Shown here in pieces: positions 1 to 8,412 of a stretch of 64,000 bases of DNA. The notes under the pieces are model-generated. The model saw only the letters and a list, made by a program, of their open reading frames with translations, was not told the origin of the DNA and ran no database searches. This DNA is from Celeribacter sp. HF31 (GTDB lineage: Bacteria; Pseudomonadota; Alphaproteobacteria; Rhodobacterales; Rhodobacteraceae), in contig NZ_JAATOT010000002.1 in the NCBI RefSeq assembly GCF_011806455.1, forward strand, positions 1 to 64,000, in the 5' to 3' direction. A program made the translations under genes and the position numbers. Position 1 is the stretch's first letter. Each line of letters opens with the position of its first letter.

Positions 1-90
1 TTTGGTTTGCTTCATCATAGAAGACGTCATCACCATCGCCGAGATAAACCACGTCTTGGCCATACCCCCCCCAGACAGTGTCATTTCCGG
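1..90 (-). repeat. 90-bp repeat, copy 2 (inside the RTX region)
   Basis: Positions 1-90 match 343-432 with a single difference (78 versus 420). The two copies lie 342 bp (114 codons) apart and in frame, so the same 30-residue RTX block is encoded twice. The copy may continue beyond the left edge. Confidence 0.9.
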
Positions 91-2089
91 AACCGGCGAG
101 AATAGTGTCTGAGTGACCGCCGCCGTATATTACATCATGCCCGCTTCCTCCGAGCAGATAGTCATATCCAATGCCACCATCAATAATATCATCCCCGTCA
201 TCGCCATGGATAATATCGTCTTGTGAGCCGCCCTCGATGTAATCATTTCCATTGCCGCCATAGAGTGTATCAGCGCCACCGCTACCGTATATTAGGTCAT
301 TTCCATCGCCGCCATCGACAAAGTCGTCACCCCATTGATTGGTTTGGTTTGCTTCATCATAGAAGACGTCATCACCATCGCCGAGATAAACCACGTCTTG
401 GCCATACCCCCCCCAGACAATGTCATTTCCGGCTCCAGCTGTGATTGTATCAAAGCCTCCATTTGAAAAAATTGTATCGTTTCCATCACCCGCGTCGATC
501 CGATCAGCACCATTTCTAGTTGTGATGTTATCGTCCCCTTCGTACGCTATGATCCAAGCGTCTTCATCGCCTTCAACGTTAATTTCGTCACCGAGTTGTG
601 AAGCAAATTCCCCCGAGGCAGTCAGACTTACTTGAAGTACTTCATACGCGCCGAGCGTAACTCCATCGACTACGGGGTCAATGCCGAGATAATCACTGTC
701 GAAGAGTTCCATGTCTGAGCTTTTATAGAAGCTGTCGAATGCGCCGTTGGCAGCTCCGAACTTAAGTGCTTCAATGTCAGCTAATCCCTCTGAAAACCCC
801 GGAATTGCTGACAGGAATTCGGTAAGATCAATGTCCACTTCCATAGAATTTTCGCCAAGATTTGCGATGTACACTACGGCTCTCCCATCTTCATCGATGA
901 ATGCACGCACAATGAAGCCACTCTCGAGCTCTTCAGCAGGAGTTAGTCCTGTGTTCAGGTCTACTGCGGTAAGACCGACCAAATGGCTTTGCATCTCCGT
1001 AAATAGCTCACCAAGCATGCGCGTTCTGCCTCCGTTATTGTCGGTAAATGCAGCAGACGTTGTAGTGAAGTCGCCCCCAGAAAATGCTGTCCAGAGAGTT
1101 GCAGACTCAACACCGCTAACAGACATCGCGTGAAAAGTTAAAATTGCCTGCGCAAGATGATCGAGTCCTGCCTTGTCGACGGCCCAAGCTTCATTGAGAT
1201 ACGTCAACTCCCCGAAACCATATTCGGCGCTAGAGTCATTCATATGTGAAATAAGAAGCTCTAGCCTGTCCGCTACTGGCATATCATCATACCAAGTTTC
1301 ATTCGCATTTGTACCGAGCAACTCATCCAAGCTAGCTTCGAGGCTCATATGGGTCCCATGGGTGTCGATTGCGCTGATGTATTGCGACGCATCTGTATCG
1401 AAATACTCAAGCATTCGATCAATGCCTCCAGTCCAAAGAGGCATTTCCAGAACGATATCTGGGGGAGTTGTAAACTCGGCGAGGGGATTGTTATCGGAGA
1501 AATTCGCGAGAGATTCGCCAACAATGATGGCCACTGCACTTGCCGCAGCTCCATACTCCTCAGGGGTAAGCGGAGATAGATCAAGACCGTGTTCATCGCC
1601 GTTCGCCGACGCAAGAAACTCATTCCCTAATTTTATATTTTCAATTGGAACGCCGAGGCTTGTAGCGTAACCAAGCAAATCTTCTTCTATGAATTTTGAA
1701 AGCGCCTGTGCATCCTCATCTGAGATATAGGCAATTCTGTTCCCGTCTGCGTCTAATTCTTCCGTTGCAAACCAGCGCACCGGAACTGTGAATTGCATGC
1801 CGATATTCTGACTAGCACAGTAGTCTAAAACATCATGAAGCTTTGCCACATCATCCGGGTTTCTAAAATCAAAAGAGCCATCCCAAGCTTCAGTCCCTCC
1901 TGGGAAGCGAATAGATGAGACGCCGAGGGCGTCCATGCCGTCATCAAAAACGGTTCCCTGTTCAAGGCGACTCTCAGAGTCTTGGAAGGCATATTTACTT
2001 ACTAGGACGCTTTGGAAGTGGGCGTTCGAGATCTCGGCGGAAGACGAATTTTCAGATGCGATTGTTCCTAAGGTGTAACTTGTCGACAT
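1..2089 (-). CDS. Predicted glycoside-hydrolase-like protein with C-terminal RTX repeats (partial)
   Basis: The frame is open from an ATG at 2089 to the left edge, giving 696 residues with the C-terminus missing. The N-terminal ~450 residues read like a clan GH-A TIM barrel: a RFPGG strand near residue 61, a GNE motif with a candidate acid/base Glu157, a DTHGTH stretch near 242, and YLNEAW with a candidate nucleophile Glu300. From about residue 516 the protein turns into GGxGxDxI-type calcium-binding nonapeptides, typical of proteins exported by type I secretion, and there is no N-terminal signal peptide. Sugar specificity cannot be read. Codon use is clearly AT-richer than in the genes downstream, which suggests transfer. 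The barrel assignment rests on motifs only. Confidence 0.75.
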   Translation of the reverse strand, partial: MSTSYTLGTIASENSSSAEISNAHFQSVLVSKYAFQDSESRLEQGTVFDDGMDALGVSSIRFPGGTEAWDGSFDFRNPDDVAKLHDVLDYCASQNIGMQFTVPVRWFATEELDADGNRIAYISDEDAQALSKFIEEDLLGYATSLGVPIENIKLGNEFLASANGDEHGLDLSPLTPEEYGAAASAVAIIVGESLANFSDNNPLAEFTTPPDIVLEMPLWTGGIDRMLEYFDTDASQYISAIDTHGTHMSLEASLDELLGTNANETWYDDMPVADRLELLISHMNDSSAEYGFGELTYLNEAWAVDKAGLDHLAQAILTFHAMSVSGVESATLWTAFSGGDFTTTSAAFTDNNGGRTRMLGELFTEMQSHLVGLTAVDLNTGLTPAEELESGFIVRAFIDEDGRAVVYIANLGENSMEVDIDLTEFLSAIPGFSEGLADIEALKFGAANGAFDSFYKSSDMELFDSDYLGIDPVVDGVTLGAYEVLQVSLTASGEFASQLGDEINVEGDEDAWIIAYEGDDNITTRNGADRIDAGDGNDTIFSNGGFDTITAGAGNDIVWGGYGQDVVYLGDGDDVFYDEANQTNQWGDDFVDGGDGNDLIYGSGGADTLYGGNGNDYIEGGSQDDIIHGDDGDDIIDGGIGYDYLLGGSGHDVIYGGGHSDTILAGSGNDTVWGGYGQDVVYLGDGDDVFYDEANQ
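343..432 (-). repeat. 90-bp repeat, copy 1 (inside the RTX region)
   Basis: Partner of the repeat at 1-90. It encodes the segment around VWGGYGQDVVYLGDGDD and EANQT. The near-identity at DNA level, unlike the other diverged RTX repeats, points to a recent duplication or gene conversion. Confidence 0.9.
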
Positions 2090-2452
2090 GATCTAATGAT
2101 CCTTAAGTTTCCATTGTCCACGCTTCGCTGTTTTGAAAGTAGCTTGGAGAAACCGTGAAGATCCGGAGTTAATAAATCCCTTCAAGTAGAAACTATTAGT
2201 CGTTAAAGTTAATTTAAATTCTCAGGCAAATTTTCAGTTTGAGTGCATTGTGCATGTGCATTTGAAATCGTTTTAGCGGCAGCGGAACGCATCTACGCTT
2301 TGAGCGCTTAGCCAATATACGGCCCGGCCATTAATGCCCTGAACAACCGCTTTTACGAATCTGCGTTGCAACGATGAAAGACGCAATGAATGACTGGTGA
2401 GGGCCGAAAGTCACTGGTCAATTCTCGGAGTGACCGCGCTTGATGGCGTTCT
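2090..2452. other. Intergenic region upstream of the RTX hydrolase
   Basis: AT-rich near 2170-2260, GC-balanced nearer the insertion element. No supported gene. It presumably carries the promoter of the minus-strand RTX gene. A TTAA-N7-TTAA pattern lies at 2203-2217, but it sits in AT-rich sequence and could be chance. Confidence 0.5.
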
Positions 2453-2497
2453 TGGATAGCACCTAGTGTGACCCCATCGGGTGTTCCGAGTTAATTG

Positions 2498-3313
2498 TTA
2501 TTGCATTGTAGGCCTCTGGTCCATCGGAACAATGGTTTCTGGCGCGAGTGGGCGATAGCCCAAAGCGCCGTGCGGCCTGACGGTGTTGTAGTGAACGCGC
2601 CATCGCTCGATGAGGATTTGGGCCTCCTTTAAGGTGTAGAACAGTTCGCCATTGAGCAGCTCATCTCGGAACCTAGCATTGAAGCTTTTACAGTACCCGT
2701 TTTCCCAAGGTGAATCTGGCTCGATGTAAGCTGTTTTCGCACCAACGGCGGCGATCCAGTCGCGCACCTTCTGGGCGATAAATTCTGGCCCATTGTCCGA
2801 CCTGATATACCCTGGTGGACCGCGCAAGATGAACAGGTCCGTCAGCGAATCCAGCACCTCGGTTGAGTTGAGCTTTCGATCAACGCGGATCATCAGCGCC
2901 TCCCTTGTGTATTCATCGATGATGTTGAGTGTCCGGTAGACTCGCCCGTCAGCAGTGCGGTCCTGAACGAAGTAGTAGGACCAAACGTGATTTGGCCGCT
3001 CCGGCCTAAGACGCACGCATGACCCGTCGCTCAACCAAAGCCGTCCTTTCTTCTTTTGCTTTTGTGGAACTTTTAGCCCTTCACGCCGCCAGATCCGCTC
3101 GACACGCTTGTAGTTCACCTGCCAGCCCGAATTGTTCAGCAAACCAGTGATCATCCGATATCCGTAGCGTCCGTACTGATCCGAAAATTCGTTGATATCA
3201 TCGGTCAACTGCCGCTCATCTGAACGGCCTTGCGGCACCTTGCGTTGCGTCGATCGATGCTGCCCAAATGTGCGGCAGGCGCGGCGCTCGGATACGCCAA
3301 GCTCCTGCCGCAC
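2498..3313 (-). pseudogene. IS3-family transposase OrfB with mutated catalytic triad
   Basis: An rve-type integrase core with the IS407-group block HVWSY-FV...TADGR...RTLNIIDEYTRE. Three acids (DDE) are needed for strand transfer in this family. The first, normally Asp in SYDFV, is Tyr here (SYYFV, codon TAC near 2972). The second, in SDNGPEF, is intact. The third, normally Glu in GYCESFN, is Lys (GYCKSFN, AAA near 2690). The frame is otherwise complete and is reached from orfA by a -1 shift. The ORF opens at a GTG, but translation probably depends on frameshifting. The enzyme should be catalytically dead. Confidence 0.8.
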
Positions 3314-3345
3314 ATGATCAATGCACTTCCGGCGACGAGAAGGGC

Positions 3346-3624
3346 TTAGAAGTTTTCCCTCGCTGCTTCGGTCAGAATAAGCTTGTCCAAGGTCAAATCA
3401 GACACTGCCCGCCGCAGCCGCTGGTTCTCTTTCTCAAGTTCGTTCAAACGGACGAGTTGTGAGCGCTGCATCCCGCCATAAAGCTTGCGCCATCGATAAA
3501 ACGTTTGCTGGGTCACGCCGATCTGGCGCACCGCTTCGGCGACCGTCGCACCTTGACCTTGCAGCACTTCAACTTGCCGAAGCTTCGATACAATTTCTTC
3601 GGACTTCTCTCGTTTTCCAGCCAT
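3346..3624 (-). CDS. IS3-family transposase OrfA
   Basis: A 92-residue helix-turn-helix protein that binds the element's terminal repeats. Residues ~10-50 form the HTH (SEEIVSKLRQ...GVTQQTFYRWRKLYGGM, the YGGM ending being typical of the IS407 group), followed by a leucine-zipper-like stretch LNELEKENQRLRRAVSDL. It ends in TLDKLILTEAAREN-type sequence, where OrfAB is made by -1 frameshift. A GGGAAAAC run just before its stop is the likely slip region. Start ATG at 3624. Confidence 0.85.
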   Translation of the reverse strand: MAGKREKSEEIVSKLRQVEVLQGQGATVAEAVRQIGVTQQTFYRWRKLYGGMQRSQLVRLNELEKENQRLRRAVSDLTLDKLILTEAARENF

Positions 3625-3690
3625 CGCTGATCCTCCAATTTAACGGACAATCTATCCCAGTAGGTGGACCACTTTCAGGGGGCTATTCCA

Positions 3691-4622
3691 GGGACTCGAG
3701 CTTGGTCTTCATATTGTCCCTGCCATTGTTGTGGCCGATGTGTGCCTTCTGAATGATCACCTATTTTCTGACAACAGAGTGGGTTTTCATTGTGTTGCAT
3801 CTCGGCAGGATCACAGGTTTTCAGCACCGACCCTCGCGCAGAACGATTATCAAACTCTTCAAGCTCGACCTGACGACAAAGCGCTGAGGAGGCCCTGTGC
3901 CTCTTGCCCTGTCTGAAACACGTTTAAAAACATGCGAGCGCAAACAGCTAAGATCTCGATTCGGCAGAGCAATTTCGATTGTTCTCAACTCTTCCAAAAT
4001 TTGATCCAAGAGCCTCGATTGGTTCCAATTTTGAATGATAGCCTCGTTTTTGCCACATTTTGAGTCGGTTCCTTAATGTTACCCCCGCGGAAACTTAACC
4101 TATGGTAAATGGCCTCTACCCAAACCGCGAAAATCAAACATAACATGTTGATTTATAATTATTATAACTGATTAAAATGACACCGAATGATGCCATTTCA
4201 GAGGCGAAATCGCTGCGATTTTCCGGAATGAGCGCCACTTCAATGCCATAATTGATCACATTCACGCCTTTTTCCCTGTTGCTTGGCCGCAATTTTGACT
4301 TATCCAGTAAGGGCCCACTGGGGGGCATCTAAAAGGCCACGGGGGCGGCCGCGTAAATCGACTTCCGGGAAGGAATCGGCTTCTGCGTCCGTTGTGGAGA
4401 AAGATTGACCTGCTGCGGGTCTGTCTGCTGCTGCATATTGAGACGATTGCGAGTGTTGCCACTGGCCTATTTGGTCGTTTCTTTCCCTCATATATTCGGT
4501 CTGCGCGGACGCTTGTTTGGCCTGAACAGGGTAAACAGTCCGGTATGTAATTCCCGGGCGTAAAGTGACCGTTGCACGAGGGGATCTATGCCCGCGTTAA
4601 CGAGGTGTGAAGGAGAGAGACG
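3691..4622. other. Gene-poor region between the IS and the RTX/Hint gene
   Basis: About 930 bases with no convincing gene. The part at 4120-4190 is strongly AT-rich and may hold promoter or UP sequences for the gene at 4623. A weak 62-codon frame with a TTG start lies at 4009-3821 (minus). Composition changes from mixed to GC-rich near 4320, which may mark the edge of the transferred patch. Confidence 0.5.
3821..4009 (-). CDS. Possible small hypothetical protein or gene remnant
   Basis: A 62-residue frame beginning MDQILEELRTIEIALPNRDL from a TTG codon, with a short GAGG upstream. The N-terminal part has the look of a short helical leader (DRDLSCLRSHVFKRV pattern), while the C-terminal half looks random. 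It may be the broken front of a longer gene, or noise. I do not recognise it. Confidence 0.2.
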   Translation of the reverse strand: MDQILEELRTIEIALPNRDLSCLRSHVFKRVSDRARGTGPPQRFVVRSSLKSLIIVLREGRC

Positions 4623-7409
4623 ATGACAGGCACTTATTACCATGATCATGACGACGGTTGTGATCCCTCCGATCCGACCGATCCGACACTCGACGGCGTT
4701 GTGCAAGGCACCTCTGGCGACGACGTGATCGACAGCGCCTACACGGGGGACCCCGAAGGTGACATGATCGACGCCGGCGACAATGCCGCAGGCAATGACG
4801 ATGACGTCGTGATTGCGGGCGGCGGGGATGACACCGTTCTGGCCGGTGCCGGCGATGATGTCGTCTATGGCGACGGTGGCGCAGGCTCCTCCTATGAGGC
4901 CCAGGACGCCGATCCGCTGGTCCTGTCTTACAACAACTACCTCTACGGCAGCGACACCTCTTGGGGCAATAACAATGCAAATCCGGGTGACAGCGCCATC
5001 TATGAAAATGTCACCACGCTCGAAGACGGCACCGTCGTCAACGCGCGCCTGGTCTTGGTCGAGACCTCTGATCCGCACCTCGATGTTGATCTTTCCGGAG
5101 GCAATGGCTCAGAAATCCTGCTGAACGGCAACAATTATTCCAGCCAGGGCGGCATGACTGCCACCTTCCGCATGGAATTCTATGATGCCGCAACCGGCGA
5201 GCCGGTCACGATCAACTCCACCGCGACCTTCAACGACATCGACAGCACCCGCAGCGATGGCCTCGATCCCGAATCCGTCACCGTGGATGGCGCCTCCTTC
5301 ACCAACTTCGGCGTCAGCGGCGACAGCTCTCTGATCGTCGAAAACGCAGATGGCACGGTCTCCGCGACCGGCACTGAGCCCAACGATCCGAGCGATCAGG
5401 ACGCCTGGTTCTCCGCCTCTTTCGAAGGCCAAAGCTCGATCACCTTCACGCTCACCTCGCGTGATGTGAACTCCGGCTATTCGATGAACGGCGATCTGAT
5501 CGATGACGCGGTCGTGACCCCGATTGTCGAGGGCAACGATTACATCGATGGCGGCGAAGGCGATGACGTGCTCTATGGCGAGGGCGGTGACGACACGCTG
5601 GTCGGCGGCACTGGCACGAACTACCTCTCGGGCGGCTCGGGCGACGACACCTTCATCGGGGGCGCGGGCGCGGACACCTTCCAGGGCAACGCAGGTCAGG
5701 ACAACCTCGACTACTCCGGCTCGGATGAGGCGGTGAACGTCAACCTGTCCACCAGCGAGCTCTCCGGCGGCGATGCCGACAACGACACGATCGAAGGCGG
5801 CATCGACGGCGTGATCGGCTCCGAATATGACGACACCCTGACCGGTTTCGACCACCAGGGCACCGATCCGTCCGACACCTACACCAATGAATTCTGGGGG
5901 ATGGGCGGCGACGACACCATCTCCGGTGCTGGCGGCGACGACTACCTCGATGGCGGGGACGGTCAGGACTATATCGTCGGCGGCGACGGGGACGATGTCA
6001 TCATCGGCGGTCCGGACGGCAGCCCGGATCTTGGCTACGGCCCCTATGTGCCCGACGATGCCGACCCGGACAACGACAAGGACACCATCTTTGGTGGCGA
6101 CGGAAACGACACCATCTCCGGTGGCGATGACGCGGACTACATCGATGGCGGTGCTGACAACGACTATATCGACGGCGGCTTTGACGATGACACCCTCTTC
6201 GGTGGCACCGGCAACGATACGATCATCGGCGGCGAAGGCTCCGATACGATTGAGGGCGGTGACGGCGACGACACCATCTACGGCGGTCTCGATCCGGCCT
6301 ATCCCGATGAGTTGAACGTCCCCGATGACGAGGGCGATCTCGAGGTCGAGAACGGCATGGACGTCATTGATGGCGGTGCTGGCAACGACACCATTTACGG
6401 TCAGGACGATGACGACCTGATCTATGGCGGCTCTGGCGACGATTACATCGACGGCGGCATCGACGACGATACGATCTACGCAGGCGCAGGTCATGATACT
6501 GTCTACGGCGGCGAAGATCAGGATACGATCTACGGCGGCGGTGACAACGACTACCTCTATGGTGACGACGATCAGGACACGATCTATGTCACCTTCACCG
6601 ATGTCACATCGGGCGTCTACGACACCACCGTGCACGGTGGCGCAGGCGGCGTTGACTGGGACACGCTGAACCTGTCCGAACTTCTGTCCAATGGCTGGGT
6701 GATCACCCACCAGGTTCAGAACCCCGACAGCGATGGCAATGGCTATGACGGTCAGATCCAGCTCTACAATGCGGGCACTGATGAATACGCCAACATCAAC
6801 TACACCAACATCGAAGAGATCATTCCCTGCTTCACGCCGGGCACCCTGATCGCGACGCCAAAAGGCGAGATGAAGGTCGAGGAGCTGAAGGTCGGCGATC
6901 GCGTCATCACCCGCGACAATGGCATTCAGGAAATCCGCTGGATCGGTCACAAGGCGCTCACCAGCGCCGAACTGACCACCCGTCGCGAATTGATGCCGGT
7001 TCTGATCCGTCAGGGCGCGCTTGGCGCCGGTCTGCCGGAGCGTGACATGGTCGTCTCTCCGAACCACCGGATGCTGGTTTCCAACGAGAAAGCCGCACTT
7101 CTGTTCGAAGAGCATGAGGTTCTCGTGGCCGCCAAACACCTGACCCGCATGGAGGGTGTCGATGTGGTTGAGGCCTCTGATGTGACCTACATCCACGTGA
7201 TGTTCGACCGCCACGAAGTGGTTCTGTCGGACGGCACCTGGTCGGAAAGCTTCCAACCGGGCGACTACACGCTCTCCGGCATCGGTGACGAGGCCCGCGA
7301 GGAACTCTTCGCGCTCTTCCCGGAGCTGGCCGAAGTGTCGACCCGTGGCGGCTTCTCTGCCGCGCGTCGCATCCTGCGCAAACATGAGGCGGAGCTTCTG
7401 GTCTCCTGA
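4623..7409 (+). CDS. Secreted RTX calcium-binding protein with C-terminal Hint domain
   Basis: 928 residues. RTX nonapeptides (GGxGxDxIYGG type) occupy about residues 29-87 and 303-656 and should fold into parallel beta-rolls when calcium is bound outside the cell. The stretch 90-300 is a non-repeat beta-rich domain. From Cys736 (PCFTPGTLIATPKGEMKVEE) begins a Hint-2 domain of the kind found at the end of many roseobacter RTX proteins, where it may self-process. No signal peptide is visible, as expected for type I secretion. An AAGGAGAG ribosome site lies 6 bases before the ATG at 4623. No type I exporter gene is next to it. Adhesin, matrix or enzyme role cannot be told apart. Confidence 0.85.
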   Translation: MTGTYYHDHDDGCDPSDPTDPTLDGVVQGTSGDDVIDSAYTGDPEGDMIDAGDNAAGNDDDVVIAGGGDDTVLAGAGDDVVYGDGGAGSSYEAQDADPLVLSYNNYLYGSDTSWGNNNANPGDSAIYENVTTLEDGTVVNARLVLVETSDPHLDVDLSGGNGSEILLNGNNYSSQGGMTATFRMEFYDAATGEPVTINSTATFNDIDSTRSDGLDPESVTVDGASFTNFGVSGDSSLIVENADGTVSATGTEPNDPSDQDAWFSASFEGQSSITFTLTSRDVNSGYSMNGDLIDDAVVTPIVEGNDYIDGGEGDDVLYGEGGDDTLVGGTGTNYLSGGSGDDTFIGGAGADTFQGNAGQDNLDYSGSDEAVNVNLSTSELSGGDADNDTIEGGIDGVIGSEYDDTLTGFDHQGTDPSDTYTNEFWGMGGDDTISGAGGDDYLDGGDGQDYIVGGDGDDVIIGGPDGSPDLGYGPYVPDDADPDNDKDTIFGGDGNDTISGGDDADYIDGGADNDYIDGGFDDDTLFGGTGNDTIIGGEGSDTIEGGDGDDTIYGGLDPAYPDELNVPDDEGDLEVENGMDVIDGGAGNDTIYGQDDDDLIYGGSGDDYIDGGIDDDTIYAGAGHDTVYGGEDQDTIYGGGDNDYLYGDDDQDTIYVTFTDVTSGVYDTTVHGGAGGVDWDTLNLSELLSNGWVITHQVQNPDSDGNGYDGQIQLYNAGTDEYANINYTNIEEIIPCFTPGTLIATPKGEMKVEELKVGDRVITRDNGIQEIRWIGHKALTSAELTTRRELMPVLIRQGALGAGLPERDMVVSPNHRMLVSNEKAALLFEEHEVLVAAKHLTRMEGVDVVEASDVTYIHVMFDRHEVVLSDGTWSESFQPGDYTLSGIGDEAREELFALFPELAEVSTRGGFSAARRILRKHEAELLVS

Positions 7410-7479
7410 TCCTCAAAGGTTCGCTCTGATCGACGCACCCGGTGGGGGCCTGCTGGGGACCATCGCGTCGATCCTGACC

Positions 7480-7525
7480 GTCCCCCTCGGGCGTTCCCGG
7501 GGGAGACGGATCCGACAAGATTTTT
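7480..7525 (+). terminator. Possible terminator of the RTX/Hint gene
   Basis: Arms GTCCCCCTCGGG (7480-7491) and CCCGGGGGAGAC (7496-7507) pair over 12 positions with one mismatch and one wobble. A T-run follows about 12 bases later. Confidence 0.45.
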
Positions 7526-7556
7526 TACGAGTTGCTTGGTTTTCAGAACACGAGAA

Positions 7557-7590
7557 ACACCGCCCAGGGATCCTGGGCGGTGTTTTCTTT
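7557..7590. terminator. Strong intrinsic terminator
   Basis: A perfect 12-bp stem (ACACCGCCCAGG, loop GAT, CCTGGGCGGTGT) followed by TTTTCTTT. It lies between convergent genes and would stop transcription from the RTX/Hint side. Confidence 0.85.
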
Positions 7591-7603
7591 GACGAAAGAG
7601 GGC

Positions 7604-8191
7604 TCACATCTGGCGCCAGTCCTCCGGCGTGTTCACATGCCAACAGGGGGCTTCCGACGGCATTTCGACTCGTTTCGCGCCATGCCGTTCGACCAGGACC
7701 TGTACACCTTCGTCGCCAGTCAACGCCTCGAACTCCGGCAGCACCGAGGCCGGGAAAATCACCGGATAGCCTTCGCGCCCACTTTGACACTGCGCCCGCA
7801 CGATCCGCGTGCCACCGAAGGTCTCGAACAGGATGACCAAAGTTTCCAGATGGCTCGTGGTGATAAACGGCATATCGGCCATGATCACCGCCAGTGCATC
7901 CGCCTCTCGTTCCAGGGCATAGCGGGCGAGGGCTTTGAGCGTCGCGGAAATGCCGAGATCGCTGTCCGCCACGGTGATGAAATCGTCATGCGGCCGCAGC
8001 ACATCGCGGCGGTTCTGGAAATAGGGATGGGTCTCGGCCGGCAGGGCGACGACAAAGGGCTGGCCGCGCGCCGCCGACACCGCCCGGCTCAACAGCGTGT
8101 CGGGGGAATGCAAAGAGGGCGCGGTCGAGAGTTTGTCGAATCCCATACGCGCGGAATTTCCTGCGGCACAAATGCCTGCGAGCAGTTTCAT
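7604..8191 (-). CDS. MobA-like nucleotidyltransferase
   Basis: 195 residues of the NTP-transferase fold used for molybdenum-cofactor maturation (MobA/MocA type). The nucleotide-binding loop is GICAAGNSARMGFDK (residues 6-20) and the metal-site MADMPF is near residue 104. It probably transfers CMP or GMP to molybdopterin, or activates another sugar or cofactor. No molybdenum gene is beside it to decide. The ATG at 8191 is the only start that keeps the whole first strand. Specificity is uncertain. Confidence 0.7.
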   Translation of the reverse strand: MKLLAGICAAGNSARMGFDKLSTAPSLHSPDTLLSRAVSAARGQPFVVALPAETHPYFQNRRDVLRPHDDFITVADSDLGISATLKALARYALEREADALAVIMADMPFITTSHLETLVILFETFGGTRIVRAQCQSGREGYPVIFPASVLPEFEALTGDEGVQVLVERHGAKRVEMPSEAPCWHVNTPEDWRQM

Positions 8192-8304
8192 GTCGGGTGC
8201 CTTATGGTGTGCGGCTTGGGCGCCGCTTGTGAAGACTACGTTATGTGCCGGGCTGTGCCGAAAGGTTTTTCAGCACAGCCCCGTCTCAAATCTGCGCGCT
8301 TTTG

Positions 8305-8412
8305 CGCAGCTTCGGGCAACCGCCCACACCATTACGTTTCGGGCAGGTGCCCGCTCTCTTACTTTTCGGGCAACAACCCGCATGTCTATTTTTCGGGCAA
8401 AAGCCCTCTGGG
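8305..8412 (-). repeat. 27-bp tandem repeat covering the livM stop codon (4 units)
   Basis: Units 8386-8412, 8359-8385, 8332-8358 and 8305-8331. On the minus strand each carries GGG(C)-N4-GCCCGAA, so each can form a small hairpin. The first three end in their own stop codon (TAG, TAA, TAA). The first unit is the real livM end (GLLPEK-stop); the next reads in frame as GLLPEK-stop and the others as GHLPET-stop and GRLPEA. Confidence 0.85.

Larger units (their letters stand above)
2453..3690 (-). mobile_element. IS3-family insertion sequence, IS407-like
   Basis: Two overlapping-frame transposase genes (orfA 3346-3624, orfB 2498-3313) are bounded by imperfect inverted ends. The left end starts TGGATAGCACC at 2453; the other end, read on the minus strand from 3690, starts TGGAATAGCCCCCTG. 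Size (~1.24 kb) and the TG...CA ends fit the IS3 family. No target duplication is visible beside the ends, so the copy is probably old or rearranged. The exact ends are my estimate. Confidence 0.75.

Noticed and set aside
2203-2217. CtrA full site TTAA-N7-TTAA before the RTX hydrolase
   Set aside because: It sits in very AT-rich sequence where the pattern is expected by chance.
1-4620. Prophage or integrative element end
   Set aside because: No integrase, tRNA, attachment repeat or structural phage gene is visible; only one IS.
5109-7385. 758-codon minus-strand frame opposite the RTX/Hint gene
   Set aside because: Low-complexity Val/Ala/Asp sequence produced by the repeat composition of the real gene; no ribosome site or motif.
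6828-7409. Intein insertion
   Set aside because: The Hint domain is terminal with no C-extein, so it is a domain fusion rather than an intein.
8305-8412. Short CRISPR-like array
   Set aside because: The units are directly adjacent with no 30-40 base spacers and derive from the livM 3' end; no cas genes.
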